From assembly GCA_963757135.1 (NCBI GenBank), contig CAVWQE010000004.1, positions 868,001 to 932,000 of the forward strand: DNA of 64,000 nucleotides, read 5' to 3'. Positions 1 to 8,879 of this stretch are shown here, in pieces. The notes beneath the pieces are model-generated. The model made no database searches. It saw nothing but the letters and a program-made list of their open reading frames with translations, and had not been told where the DNA came from. The translations under genes and the position numbers were made by a program. Each line of letters starts with the position of its first letter. Position 1 is the stretch's first letter. This DNA comes from Gp1-AA145 sp963757135 (GTDB taxonomy: Bacteria > Acidobacteriota > Terriglobia > Terriglobales > Acidobacteriaceae).

Positions 1-112
1 TTTAAATTTTGAGAATCTTGAGGCAGTAATTCGCGGGGCATCCGGCTACGCTCCTCCTCGCATCGGAATCGCTAGATTGCCAAATTTGGCCCACATTTTA
101 AGGAGGACCTCC

Positions 113-736
113 GTGCGAAAGTTTGCCGGAATTGCTCTGGTTGTTTTCGTCAGCGCTGGTGCGGCATTTGCGCAAATTCCGACTAGTGGAAATATTTTTA
201 TCGGCTATTCGTATTCAGGCGGAGACGCATTCAGCACCAACTGCTCACCTGCATGTCCTCCAGTCATTGGAGCATTTGTCCCTGCCAGTCATAGCCTGGG
301 TTCCAATGGCTGGGAAGGATCGCTGGAAGGGAAATTCCTTCCATGGATTGGCGTTGTCATCGATGTGAGCCGCCATTATGGATCGCACAATTTCGATTTC
401 CTTTGCGTGTTACCCGCCGGCAGTCCGCAATGTCCGGCAACGCCTCAGAAAATAGATTCAACCCTGTCTACGTATCTCATCGGGCCCCGCGTTTCAGTGC
501 CCATAAAGAGGTTTACTCCGTTTGCCCATCTGCTCTTTGGTGCGGGGCATGTTAAAGACAGCGGCGCTGCATCGAACTCAGACACTTCATTCGCAACCGC
601 AATCGGGGGCGGAATTGACTACAGGCTGATCCACGGGATCGCATGGCGCGTGCAGGGAGACGAAGTTCACACCCGGTTCTTCGGCGGCGGCCAGGACCAC
701 TTCCGCTTTTCAACCGGAATTGATTTTCGTTTCTGA
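113..736 (+). CDS. Secreted outer-membrane beta-barrel-like protein
   Basis: Small exported protein of about 207 residues, probably an eight-stranded outer-membrane barrel of the OmpA/OmpX-like kind. The GTG at 113 is chosen because AGGAGGA lies at 101-107, five bases upstream; the in-frame ATG at 77 has no such site. The product then begins with VRKFAGIALVVFVSAGAAFA, a classical signal peptide cut before Q. The mature part is rich in Gly, aromatic and alternating polar/hydrophobic residues, and the chain ends in Phe (GIDFRF), as barrel proteins recognised by the BAM machinery do. Function beyond an envelope location is unknown. It stands alone at the window edge. Confidence 0.75.
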   Translation: MRKFAGIALVVFVSAGAAFAQIPTSGNIFIGYSYSGGDAFSTNCSPACPPVIGAFVPASHSLGSNGWEGSLEGKFLPWIGVVIDVSRHYGSHNFDFLCVLPAGSPQCPATPQKIDSTLSTYLIGPRVSVPIKRFTPFAHLLFGAGHVKDSGAASNSDTSFATAIGGGIDYRLIHGIAWRVQGDEVHTRFFGGGQDHFRFSTGIDFRF

Positions 737-755
737 GTTGCAATGAAGGCTGGAC

Positions 756-1037
756 TTAATGTTTCTGCTCGGGCGCGATGTAATCCGGCGGCGGGGCAGC
801 TCCCTCTCCGAAGAAATACTGTTCCATCTGTCTGACAATTACCTCCTGATCCTCACGCCGGGCAGGATTCAGGCGGTACTCGTTCAGCAGCATCTTGCAG
901 AATTCCGTCCACTGTTTCCAGGCCTGCTGCGACACGTTGTTGTAGATCTTTTGGCCGAGTTCGGTATCGAAGGGTGGTTCTTCCAGCCCGGGCAGTTCCT
1001 GGTGTAACTTTACGCACATCACTTTCCGTTCCGCCAT
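756..1037 (-). CDS. yggX: Probable Fe(2+)-trafficking protein YggX
   Basis: A 93-residue cytosolic protein of the YggX family, which is linked to iron handling and protection of iron-sulfur clusters from oxidative damage. The family signature is visible: MCVKL near the N-terminus, then LGQKIYNNVSQQAWKQW and MLLNEYRLNP, and a C-terminal QMEQYFF block. Length matches the usual 90 residues. The frame is open to 1145, but the ATG at 1037 follows a GAGGAA site and gives the normal N-terminus; the upstream 36 residues resemble no family member. It is the last minus-strand gene before the convergent barrel gene and is separated from the upstream secreted-protein gene by a terminator, so it is likely transcribed on its own. 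Confidence 0.93.
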   Translation of the reverse strand: MAERKVMCVKLHQELPGLEEPPFDTELGQKIYNNVSQQAWKQWTEFCKMLLNEYRLNPARREDQEVIVRQMEQYFFGEGAAPPPDYIAPEQKH

Positions 1038-1106
1038 GATTCCTCGCTGAAAAATTATCTTACAGCAAAGGTTGACGCAGTGTCCGAAGCCGCGCGATCT
1101 TCGAAG

Positions 1107-1136
1107 AAAAAATGAAGGCCAGCCGCAGCTGGCCTT
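1107..1136 (-). terminator. Rho-independent terminator
   Basis: On the minus strand a perfect 9-bp stem (AAGGCCAGC / GCTGGCCTT, arms 1128-1136 and 1115-1123, 4-base loop) is followed after one base by six T. It sits about 20 bases after the stop of the Pro/Thr-rich secreted protein and ends that transcript before yggX. Confidence 0.88.
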
Positions 1137-1157
1137 GAGGGTCACGAAGCTTCGTTA

Positions 1158-2363
1158 CTAGGCTTGCGGCGGAGCTGTCGTGTCAGGTGTGGTGGTCTGT
1201 GGCGTCGTCGGAGGTGTACTGCTTGGCGGATTCGTGGTGCCTGGCTCGGTTGTGCTACCGGCAGGAGGCGCAGTTTCTGGAGCCGTCGTTTCCGGTGTGG
1301 TCTCCGGAGTCGGCGTCGTCGGGCTGGTTTCTGGAGTTGATGCTCCCGGACTCGTTTCCGGTGTCGGGCTGGTCGGAGCTGTCTCCGGAGTTGTGCCCGG
1401 CGCAGGCGCTGCCGTTCCCGGTGTCGGACTTGCCGTTCCCGGAGTCGGACTTGCAGTTCCAGGTTGCGTCGTTCCGGGGGTCTGGGTTGAGCCCGGCGTG
1501 GTCGTGCCCTGTGACGTTCCGGTTGCAGTTCCCTGCGAAGTTCCAGTTGTGCTCTGTCCAGCGGTTGATCCGGTCTGGCCGGTGCTCGCGCCCGGTCCCG
1601 CGCCTGCAGTTCCGGCCGCACCGGCTCCTGCGGTCTGCCACGCTAAAGCGGCGGAGGCGTACATGACTCCGCTCTTCCGCTCACGGGCCGTCGGCCCGGG
1701 ATTCGGATTCGAAGGCGCCGCCGCGCACTGGTCGGCGACTTTGCTTGCGCTGGTCACACTAAATTGCTTCGCGGTGCCGGTCGCCGCCGTTGCACCCGAA
1801 CTGGAATTCATCCCTGCACTTGCGCCGGACGAAGTGGACCCTGTCGCCGAAGCGCTCGCTCCACTCTGATCCGGTGAAACCGATGCGCCGGATGTTGCCT
1901 CGGCACCGCTGCCGCTACCACTTACCTGGACTTCGTTCCCGATCAAAGTGCGCAGGCTGTCGAGGTTGCCGGTCAGCTTATAGGTGTTTCCGGAATGATC
2001 GGTCAGCATGAAGTTCCCGGTGATGGGAGATCCGGAGAGACAGCCGGTCATATTGCCGCCCGCGCTGTTTCCTGCTGCGCTGGTGCCGGTTTCGCTGTTG
2101 GCAGTTCCTCCCGGGACATTTTGGTTAGGGGCTGCAGGTGAGGTCTGGCTGGGAGTTTCCGCAGCTGGAGCGTTTGAAGCCGGCCCGGTTTGCGCTGGTT
2201 CTGCTGTACTGGGAGTTGAGGTCTGAGGACTAGTTCCGGAAGGGCTCTGCGTCTGGGCGGGAGCCGGGCCGGAAGGCGATGTGCTATCTGGCGTTGTGCT
2301 CTGGGCCACTACCCAGCTCGCCGACAGCAGCACCAGCGAAAGCAATGTCGCTTTGGATTTCAT
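1158..2363 (-). CDS. Secreted Pro/Thr/Ser-rich low-complexity protein
   Basis: A 401-residue exported protein with no recognised enzyme domain. Residues 1-20 are a signal peptide (KSKATLLSLVLLSASWVVAQ). A Ser/Thr/Pro-rich linker follows, then one folded-looking block around residues 104-155 (MTGCLSGSPITGNFMLTD and SLRTLIGNEVQVSG), a short Cys-containing stretch (ADQCAA), and from about residue 230 a tail made of TPGTASP, TPGTA and PETSP repeats that runs to the end. Such tails act as extended, often glycosylated cell-surface spacers. The repetitive DNA produces long antisense open frames that are not genes. It lies 186 bases after the efflux operon on the same strand and ends in a strong terminator. 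Confidence 0.75.
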   Translation of the reverse strand: MKSKATLLSLVLLSASWVVAQSTTPDSTSPSGPAPAQTQSPSGTSPQTSTPSTAEPAQTGPASNAPAAETPSQTSPAAPNQNVPGGTANSETGTSAAGNSAGGNMTGCLSGSPITGNFMLTDHSGNTYKLTGNLDSLRTLIGNEVQVSGSGSGAEATSGASVSPDQSGASASATGSTSSGASAGMNSSSGATAATGTAKQFSVTSASKVADQCAAAPSNPNPGPTARERKSGVMYASAALAWQTAGAGAAGTAGAGPGASTGQTGSTAGQSTTGTSQGTATGTSQGTTTPGSTQTPGTTQPGTASPTPGTASPTPGTAAPAPGTTPETAPTSPTPETSPGASTPETSPTTPTPETTPETTAPETAPPAGSTTEPGTTNPPSSTPPTTPQTTTPDTTAPPQA

Positions 2364-2549
2364 AAAAGTCTGACGCCTCCGATATAGGTTCTTTCCACTC
2401 GTCAGACCTTAGGCTTGTTTAGCGCCCATGAAAATCCAGCAGACTCCTTATGCCGCCATCCGCGTTACCGTACGCCGAAACTCCCTGCATACAGGAAAAT
2501 ATTACAGGTGAGAGTTGCTGCTGGTCAGTCCCTCCGGTTCAGCGCCGCG

Positions 2550-5500
2550 CTACACCTGAAGCACATCCCCCTCGCGCGCCACCAATTCATACAGCACCGG
2601 ATTAACAAAGAATCCGATACACAGCCGCGAAATCAGGCCGGCAACGATTACGATTGCGAACGGTTTCTGCGTGTCCGATCCAATTCCGGTTGAGAGCGCT
2701 GCCGGCAACAAGCCGAGGCACGCTACCAGCGCAGTCATCATGATGGGCCGCAGACGGAGCAGGGAAGCCTCGCGCGTCGCTGAATGGATGTCCATTCCTT
2801 CCTGTCGCAGCTTGTTGATGTATGACACCAGAATCACCGCGGTCTCGACCGAAACCCCGAGCAGCGCCAGCAGGCCCAGCACCGAAGACACGCTGAACGG
2901 TGTGTGGGTCAGTTTGAGGGCGATAAGCGCGCCTACCGGCTCAGTCATCACTACCCCCAGCGCGATGGTGACAGGAAACTTGAAGTTTCCATACAGCGCG
3001 AACAAGATTACGAAAATCAGCACCAGCGCGAGCGGACCGATAAAAAACATCTGCGACTTGGCTTCCAGGAACTGGCTATACTCTCCGCCCCACGACATCC
3101 AGTATCCCTGCGGCAGATGAACTGCTTTGTTGACGGCTGCCTGTCCATCGCGTACTGCCCGCTCCAGATCGCGCCCCTCAATGCTGTATTGCACGCCGAT
3201 ATACCGCGAATTGTTCTCCCGGTAAATAAACGACGCACCATTTCCCTGGCGGATGTCGGCAAGCTGGCTGAGCGGAATCTGCTGGCCGTCCGGCGTTCCC
3301 ACCAGCAGGTTGCCGATGTCGTGCGCGCTGCTGCGGAATTGCGGCTGCATGCGCACGACTAAATCGAACAGCTTCTCGCCCTGGATCACTTGCGTGACAG
3401 CCGCGCCGCCGACCGCGGCTGAAACCACAGCTTCCACGTCGGAAACGTTTACTCCATAACGCGCGATCTTCTCGCGATCTACATCCACGAGCAGGCTGGG
3501 CTGCCCAAGTTCGCGAACGACAGTCAGATCCGCGAAACCGGGTATCTTTTCCAGAGTGTTCTTGATTTGAATGGCCTTATCTTGGAGCACGTTCAAATCC
3601 TCGCCATAGACCTTCACCGCCAACGAGCTCTTGAGTCCGGTTAGCGCTTCGTCCACCGCGTCTTCCGCCGGCTGGGTGTAGTTAAAAATAATTCCAGGAA
3701 AGGCGCTGAGCCTCTTCTTGATGGATGCAGTCAGCTCTTTCTTATCGCTGACACCACCGTGCCAGGCCTTGTCTTTATAGGGCTTAAGTCCTACATAGAA
3801 TTCACAATTGAAGAAACCGGTCGGATCGGTCCCGTCGTCCGGGCGCCCGAGCTCTGAACCGACCACCGTGACCTGCGGATAGGACAGCAGAATGTCACGT
3901 ATCTGGGGCGCGATCTTACTGGCTTCCTCAAATGAAATGGTGTACGGCATGGTGGCGCGCACCCAGAGCGCCCCTTCATCCAGGTGCGGCATGAACTCGC
4001 CGCCGATAAAAGGGGCCAGCAGCAGGGTTGAACCAAAGATCAAAGCGGCGATCGCGAGTGTCGTTTTCGGGCGATTGAGCGCCCAATCCAACTGCTTCGC
4101 ATATTGCCGCTTCATCCACTCGTAGGGCCGGTTTTCTTTCTCCCGCACGCCGCTCTTAAACCAATAAGAAGCCAGCACTGGAACCAGGGTCAGGGTCAGA
4201 ATCAGCGCCCCAACCAGCGCGAAGGCCATCGTCTCTGCCATGGGATGAAACAATTTGCCCGACGGTCCGCTCAATGCGTAAATCGGAAGATAGCCTGCCA
4301 GGATCACGGCGACTGAATAGAAGATCGGGCGGTCTACATCCTTGGCTGCCGCCAGAATGACCTCGTTCAGGCTGTAGGCTTGCCCTTCCCGCAGCGCCAG
4401 TTCGCGGTAGATGTTCTCCATCATCACCACGGTGCCGTCAATGATGATGCCGAAGTCGATCGCTCCAATCGAAAGCAGATTCGCAGCCACATCGTGCGCA
4501 TGTAGAACAATGAATGCAAACAGCAGTGAGAGCGGAATAGTGATCGCCACAATGACCGCGGCACGGATGCTGACCAGGAAAAAGATCAACACAATCAGTA
4601 CCAGCACCATGCCGCGCAGCAGGTTGTTCTCGACCGTGTCTTTGGTCAGATTCACCAGGTCGCTGCGATCGTAATAAGGATGGATTCTTACGTCCGGCGG
4701 AAGTATCTGCCGGTTCAGTTCGTCCGTCTTGGCCTGAACGCCCTTGAGCACGTTCTGCGTCTGCTCGCCTCGGAGCATGAGGATGACGCCCTCGACCGCA
4801 TCGTCGTTCTTCTGAAATCCAAACTCACCCAGTCGCGGCGCGTGGCCAATCGTGACCTCGCCGACATCCTTTACGCGAATGGGGACGCCTTTATTTGCGC
4901 CCACAACAATGTTCCCGATATCTTCGGTGTTTTTTACCAGGCCGATGCCGCGCACATAATAGAACTGGCCGCCCTGCGAATAGAACCCACCTCCAGCATT
5001 AGCATTGTTTGCCGCCAGCGCCGTCGTGACTTGGGGAACTGTTAAGTGGTATCCGTAGATGCGGGCGGGGTCGAGCAGCACCTGATACTGCATGGTGGTG
5101 CCGCCAAAGCTCGAGTCGTCCGCCACGCCGGGAACCGACCGATACGCGCGCTCCAACACCCAGTCTTCAATGGTGTGCAATTCCTGCGGGCTGCGGTCGG
5201 GACTCTCGAGAACATAGCGATAGACCAAACCGCTGGGACTGAATAGGGGCGCCAACGAGGGCGTCACACCAGCCGGCAAGGTCGCGCCGGCGAGCCTCTC
5301 AAAAACCACTTGCCGCGCAAAATAGTCGTTCGTGTCTTCCTCGAAAGTGAGGACGATGTCTGAAAGTCCGTACAGCGAAATGGACCGCATTATCACCGTG
5401 TGCGGCACGCCATTCATTTCCAATTCGAGGGGAAGGGTTACCAGGCGCTCTACTTCTTCGGCGGCGTGGTCCGGCCATTGCGTGATGATTTCGACCTGCG

Positions 5501-5633
5501 GGGGAGAGAGATCGGGGTACGCGTCCACCGGCATTCGCTGGAAGGAGATGATTCCGCCCACAGTGATGAAGATGGTCAACATCAAGACCAGAAAACGTTG
5601 ACCCAGAGCGGCGCGAACAATTTTATGAATCAT
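2550..5633 (-). CDS. Heavy-metal efflux RND transporter permease (CzcA/CusA family)
   Basis: The 1027-residue inner-membrane proton-driven pump of a tripartite cation exporter. Length and architecture fit the HME-RND family: a first membrane helix at residues 10-30, a large periplasmic domain with FSPSGLVYRYVLESPDRS, a block of helices from about residue 335 holding DFGIIIDG followed by VVMMEN, a second periplasmic domain, and a final helix bundle with LLGVSVETAVILVSY. The Asp/Asp/Glu pattern in the fourth helix is that of CzcA-type divalent-cation pumps rather than the Met-rich CusA type, so Co, Zn, Cd or Ni is more likely than Cu or Ag. It is the last gene of a minus-strand operon, 44 bases after the adaptor. 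Confidence 0.93.
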   Translation of the reverse strand: MIHKIVRAALGQRFLVLMLTIFITVGGIISFQRMPVDAYPDLSPPQVEIITQWPDHAAEEVERLVTLPLELEMNGVPHTVIMRSISLYGLSDIVLTFEEDTNDYFARQVVFERLAGATLPAGVTPSLAPLFSPSGLVYRYVLESPDRSPQELHTIEDWVLERAYRSVPGVADDSSFGGTTMQYQVLLDPARIYGYHLTVPQVTTALAANNANAGGGFYSQGGQFYYVRGIGLVKNTEDIGNIVVGANKGVPIRVKDVGEVTIGHAPRLGEFGFQKNDDAVEGVILMLRGEQTQNVLKGVQAKTDELNRQILPPDVRIHPYYDRSDLVNLTKDTVENNLLRGMVLVLIVLIFFLVSIRAAVIVAITIPLSLLFAFIVLHAHDVAANLLSIGAIDFGIIIDGTVVMMENIYRELALREGQAYSLNEVILAAAKDVDRPIFYSVAVILAGYLPIYALSGPSGKLFHPMAETMAFALVGALILTLTLVPVLASYWFKSGVREKENRPYEWMKRQYAKQLDWALNRPKTTLAIAALIFGSTLLLAPFIGGEFMPHLDEGALWVRATMPYTISFEEASKIAPQIRDILLSYPQVTVVGSELGRPDDGTDPTGFFNCEFYVGLKPYKDKAWHGGVSDKKELTASIKKRLSAFPGIIFNYTQPAEDAVDEALTGLKSSLAVKVYGEDLNVLQDKAIQIKNTLEKIPGFADLTVVRELGQPSLLVDVDREKIARYGVNVSDVEAVVSAAVGGAAVTQVIQGEKLFDLVVRMQPQFRSSAHDIGNLLVGTPDGQQIPLSQLADIRQGNGASFIYRENNSRYIGVQYSIEGRDLERAVRDGQAAVNKAVHLPQGYWMSWGGEYSQFLEAKSQMFFIGPLALVLIFVILFALYGNFKFPVTIALGVVMTEPVGALIALKLTHTPFSVSSVLGLLALLGVSVETAVILVSYINKLRQEGMDIHSATREASLLRLRPIMMTALVACLGLLPAALSTGIGSDTQKPFAIVIVAGLISRLCIGFFVNPVLYELVAREGDVLQV

Positions 5634-5677
5634 TCAGTTTGTTGGACTAGCCTGATATTTTCCTGCGTGTAACCCAA

Positions 5678-6817
5678 TCAGCGTTGCAGCGAATTCGCGA
5701 ACTGCAGGAACAAACTGCCATTGCCAATAACGTGATCGCCAGGCTTCAACCCGCTGGTGATTTCGGTTTGACCATTGACGCTTTCTCCCACTGTCACCGA
5801 ACGCCGGCCGAACTGGTTTTGCGAAGTTTCGGCGTAAACGAAGGGCTGGTTCTCGTTGTCCCGCAGGACGGCCGCATCCGGCAGGGCTACCGCCTTTGCA
5901 ATCTTTCCGGCGTTCACCGTGGTGGTCACGTACATATCCTTTTTCAACTTCTCGCCCGGATTCGCCGTCTCGATTCTCGCTTGCAAAGTCCGCGTACTCG
6001 GATCCAGCGATGCCGCTATATACGAAATCCGTCCATGGAAAACCTGGGGGTATGCATCCGTCTGAATGCTGACGGTGTCGCCGACCCGCACATACGGCAA
6101 GTCATTCTGATAAACGTTCACCAGCACCCACACGTTGCTGATGTCCGAAATCATGAAGCACTGGGTTGAGCCCGGCTGAATCAGTTGCCCGGCGGAAACG
6201 TCCTGCTCAACCACTTCGCCGTTGATGGGTGCTTTCACGGGCACTTCAAACGTGGGTGGCGCCTTTACCAGCGCGTCCGGATCGGTGATGCCCAGGACCT
6301 TCAGCGCTGCCTGCGCCGACGCCAGGTCTCCCCCGGCCTGCACCTCCGCCGATTCCGCCTGCTCCAGAGCTTGTTCGGCAATTGCCTTGTGCTGATACAA
6401 ATCCTGGGCGCGCGCGTAAGCCTTCTGCGCAAGGGCGTAGGCGTCTTTTGCCTTCAGATAATTCGACCTGAGTTGCGAATAGTCAGGGCTCGCCACATAC
6501 AGCATCGCTTCGCCCTGCTTCACCCTCTGCCCCGGCACCACCACCACACGGCTGACCGGGCCGCTCACCTGAGTGATCACGGGCGTGGTCTTGAATGCGT
6601 TATATGCAACCGCCCCCGTCAGCCGAAGGGTTCTGGTCAACGTCGTCGGTTCTACGGCCAGCACCTGCACATGCGACATCTGTTCTTGCGGAATGGCAAA
6701 GAGTTCCGGATCGTTAAGGTTCTTTGCATAGGTCACCGAATTCGAATTCGGGCCTTCGCATCCGGCCAAAACCAGGAGGGCCAGAGCAACGGCGAAGCAC
6801 AGCATGTTCTTGATCAT
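5678..6817 (-). CDS. RND efflux periplasmic adaptor lipoprotein (CzcB/CusB family)
   Basis: Membrane-fusion subunit linking the inner-membrane pump to the outer-membrane channel. The 379-residue product starts with a lipoprotein signal (ALALLVLAGC, lipobox Cys at residue 19), then a beta-barrel/lipoyl half-motif (VSGPVSRVVVVPGQRVKQGE), an alpha-helical hairpin rich in Ala and Gln (residues 115-175), the second lipoyl half (VKAPINGEVVEQDVSAGQ) and a beta-barrel with DISNVWVLVNVYQNDL. Its ATG overlaps the TGA of the channel gene by four bases (ATGA), which indicates translational coupling. No His- or Met-rich metal-binding N-terminal domain is present, so the substrate cannot be read from this subunit. 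Confidence 0.92.
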   Translation of the reverse strand: MIKNMLCFAVALALLVLAGCEGPNSNSVTYAKNLNDPELFAIPQEQMSHVQVLAVEPTTLTRTLRLTGAVAYNAFKTTPVITQVSGPVSRVVVVPGQRVKQGEAMLYVASPDYSQLRSNYLKAKDAYALAQKAYARAQDLYQHKAIAEQALEQAESAEVQAGGDLASAQAALKVLGITDPDALVKAPPTFEVPVKAPINGEVVEQDVSAGQLIQPGSTQCFMISDISNVWVLVNVYQNDLPYVRVGDTVSIQTDAYPQVFHGRISYIAASLDPSTRTLQARIETANPGEKLKKDMYVTTTVNAGKIAKAVALPDAAVLRDNENQPFVYAETSQNQFGRRSVTVGESVNGQTEITSGLKPGDHVIGNGSLFLQFANSLQR

Positions 6818-8169
6818 GGCAGGTTCCTCGTTCCCACCGCTTGCTTTAGTTGCTCGAGCGCGGTCATATAAGCGGCCAGCGATTGGCGATATGCCAACTG
6901 CGTGGCGCGATAGCTGCGCTCTGCGTCAAGAAAATCCAGCAGGCTCGCGGCTCCGCGCTTGTAAGCGTATTCGCTGATGTCCCGCGAGTCCTGCGCTTGT
7001 TTCAAGTAGCCTGAAGTGTAAAGCTGAACAACTTCGTCGTTGCTCTTGACCGCCTCGTAGGCATTTGAAACATCGGACAGTACGGTGTCGCTCGCGGATT
7101 GCTGCTGTTCCTGCGACTGTGTGAGAGCGTATCTCGTGCGCGCAATCTCGCCTTGATTGCGGTCGAATATTGGCAGCGGAAGGCTTACGAATACCGACCC
7201 TGTGGTCTCGCCGGCTACGTGATCCACATTGTATGTCCCGGTGACATCCACTTTAGAATTGGCCTTGGCCAGCTGAATCTGGCTCTGCGCTGCGGTCACG
7301 CCAAGTTCCGCGGCTTTATAGTCAGGCCGTTCACGCAGCGCCTGCAGTTTCAAATCGTCCAGCCCGGCCTTCAACGGCTGATATGTGAGGTCGCCCGCCA
7401 CATCAAAATGTTCCGGTACTGCGTCGTAACCCAGCAATTCGCGCAACCCCACCAGCGCTTGCACCTTGGCTAGCTTCGCCGACGAAACATCGGTTTGAAA
7501 CTGCAACAGCTGGATCTTGATCTTCAGGTAGTCGCCTTCCCCGATGTATCCGGCCTTGAACTGCGCTTCGCTGATGTCAACCGTCTGCTGAAAGGCTTTC
7601 AGGTCCTCCAGCGCGAGCTGCAGCGTTGACTCCGCCAGCAGCACGCTGATGAACTGCTGGCTGACGTTGAGCGTCAATGTCCGTTCGGCATCCGCGACCT
7701 GGGCGCGAGTCACGGAGGTCGCATCCTGTGCCGCCCTAAGCCTCCGCTGACGCTTGTGCCCGCGTTCGAACAGATAGCTCAGCCCGACGTCGAATTGCTG
7801 CACTTGGTCAATATTGGTTCCGGAAAAATCCTGCGGGCTAAAAATGGGAACGAATTGGCTGTCTGCCGCAAACGTGGGGTTAGGTCTCAGATTGGCCGTC
7901 GTTTCCTGCGCCTGATTTTGAAGAATCTGAGTCCGAGTGGCCTTTAAGGAGTGATTATGAGTAAGGGCCAGTTGGATAGCGGTGTCTAAATCAACGGAGG
8001 TCGTCGTGCTTTGCGCCGTTCCGGACGCTGACAGGAGAAGGCAAATCGCGCCCGTTAAAGCCCAGCTCGGAGCGCGTTTTAGAGCCTGGAAACACGGAGT
8101 CATGCATATCGGCATAACACTGGCGGCGCACGATATCCCTCGTCTTTTCAGGTATTTGCCAAGTCCCAA
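6814..8169 (-). CDS. TolC-family outer-membrane channel (CzcC/CusC-like)
   Basis: Outer-membrane exit duct of the tripartite exporter and the first gene of the operon. The product contains two repeats of the OEP domain: long amphipathic Ala/Gln/Leu helices around LDTAIQLALTHNHSLKATRT and, in the second half, LRERPDYKAAELGVTAAQSQ. The start at 8169 is a TTG, supported by AGGAGGAG about 11 bases upstream; ATGs at 8115 and 8103 would bring the signal sequence (SWALTGAICLLLSASGTAQS) nearer to the N-terminus but lack a ribosome site. The order channel-adaptor-pump is usual for czcCBA. No regulator is adjacent. Confidence 0.9.
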   Translation of the reverse strand: MGLGKYLKRRGISCAASVMPICMTPCFQALKRAPSWALTGAICLLLSASGTAQSTTTSVDLDTAIQLALTHNHSLKATRTQILQNQAQETTANLRPNPTFAADSQFVPIFSPQDFSGTNIDQVQQFDVGLSYLFERGHKRQRRLRAAQDATSVTRAQVADAERTLTLNVSQQFISVLLAESTLQLALEDLKAFQQTVDISEAQFKAGYIGEGDYLKIKIQLLQFQTDVSSAKLAKVQALVGLRELLGYDAVPEHFDVAGDLTYQPLKAGLDDLKLQALRERPDYKAAELGVTAAQSQIQLAKANSKVDVTGTYNVDHVAGETTGSVFVSLPLPIFDRNQGEIARTRYALTQSQEQQQSASDTVLSDVSNAYEAVKSNDEVVQLYTSGYLKQAQDSRDISEYAYKRGAASLLDFLDAERSYRATQLAYRQSLAAYMTALEQLKQAVGTRNLP

Positions 8170-8448
8170 AATCTGCGCGCTCCTCCTGCTGCTGTTGGGA
8201 TTCTGTGCTCTCGGAAGCTTATTGTAAGTCGGCTGCAGTCTGCGAAAGGCTATTTAGTTGGATGCAACTTCTTGCTGGTTCTCACCTTCGATATCTGATG
8301 CCTCATTTTTGGCGGGGGTTCAACTTGAGGCGTTTTGCAGGCGTGAGCGCAGCCGGGGTACCCGTCACGCGCAGTTTTCGCGTGATGGGGGTGGGAGCAG
8401 CGGGAGCCGGCAGCCGAAATCCCGAGCGCAGCGAGGGACCTCGCGATT

Positions 8449-8524
8449 TGGTGGGCCCGCCTGGATTCGAACCAGGAACCAACAGATTATGAGTCTGCTG
8501 CTCTAACCGTTGAGCTACGGGCCC
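8449..8524 (-). tRNA. tRNA with CAT anticodon (Ile2 or elongator Met)
   Basis: Reading the minus strand from 8524 gives a full cloverleaf: 7-bp acceptor stem GGGCCCG/CGGGCCC, D-arm with GTAGCTCAACGG, anticodon stem GCAGA/TCTGT around CTCATAA (anticodon CAT), and a T-arm with GGTTCGAATCC. The discriminator base is A and the CCA end is encoded. Total length is 76. The anticodon loop and following variable region look more like the lysidine-modified tRNA-Ile2 than initiator Met, which would lack the paired first base. Ile2 and elongator Met cannot be separated from the anticodon alone. Confidence 0.93.
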
Positions 8525-8557
8525 GTCCCCGGCAAGCCTGTGCTTATCATATAAGAC

Positions 8558-8845
8558 GTGCTCAGCATTCACGAAACCACATCGGGCGTGACGCTCACGA
8601 TTAAAGTTCAGCCGCGCGCCCGCAAGAACGCATTGATCGGTGAATTAGGAGGCGCGCTGAAAATCGCGGTGACCGCGCCCCCGGTTGATGGCCGCGCCAA
8701 CGAAGCCTGCGTGGGTTTGTTGGCCGCAGCATTGAAAGTACCGCGATCCGCCGTCACAATTACCTCGGGCCAGAGCGGGCGAGTGAAAGTAATTCATGTG
8801 CAAGGAATCTCGGCCGAGGAAATCCGCAAGCGATTAGGCGCCTGA
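8558..8845 (+). CDS. DUF167 (YggU-like) family protein
   Basis: A 95-residue small cytosolic protein of the DUF167/YggU family, of unknown biochemical role. The hallmark segment KVQPRARKNAL (residues 17-27), the central APPVDGRANEAC and the C-terminal SGRVKVIHVQG are all present, and length matches the family. It begins 34 bases beyond the tRNA on the opposite strand and ends 34 bases before the M24 peptidase gene; the two may be cotranscribed. Confidence 0.85.
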   Translation: MLSIHETTSGVTLTIKVQPRARKNALIGELGGALKIAVTAPPVDGRANEACVGLLAAALKVPRSAVTITSGQSGRVKVIHVQGISAEEIRKRLGA

Positions 8846-8879
8846 AACAGGCACGGCAAGCGGGTACAATGTTGGCTTC

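Noticed and set aside
1142..1869. Several long open frames in other frames or antisense to the Pro/Thr-rich gene
   Set aside because: They mirror the low-complexity GC-rich repeats, have Val/Gly or Arg-only composition and no domain.
6185..6871. 228-residue open frame antisense to the RND adaptor
   Set aside because: Antisense shadow of a conserved coding region; composition rich in His and Arg with no family similarity.
8449..8524. tRNA as attachment site of a genomic island
   Set aside because: No integrase, no direct repeat of the tRNA end and housekeeping-type genes follow on both sides.
8303..8572. 89-residue open frame on the minus strand with QRLEQQTHNLLVPGSNPGGP
   Set aside because: It is the well-known false protein produced by translating through a tRNA gene.
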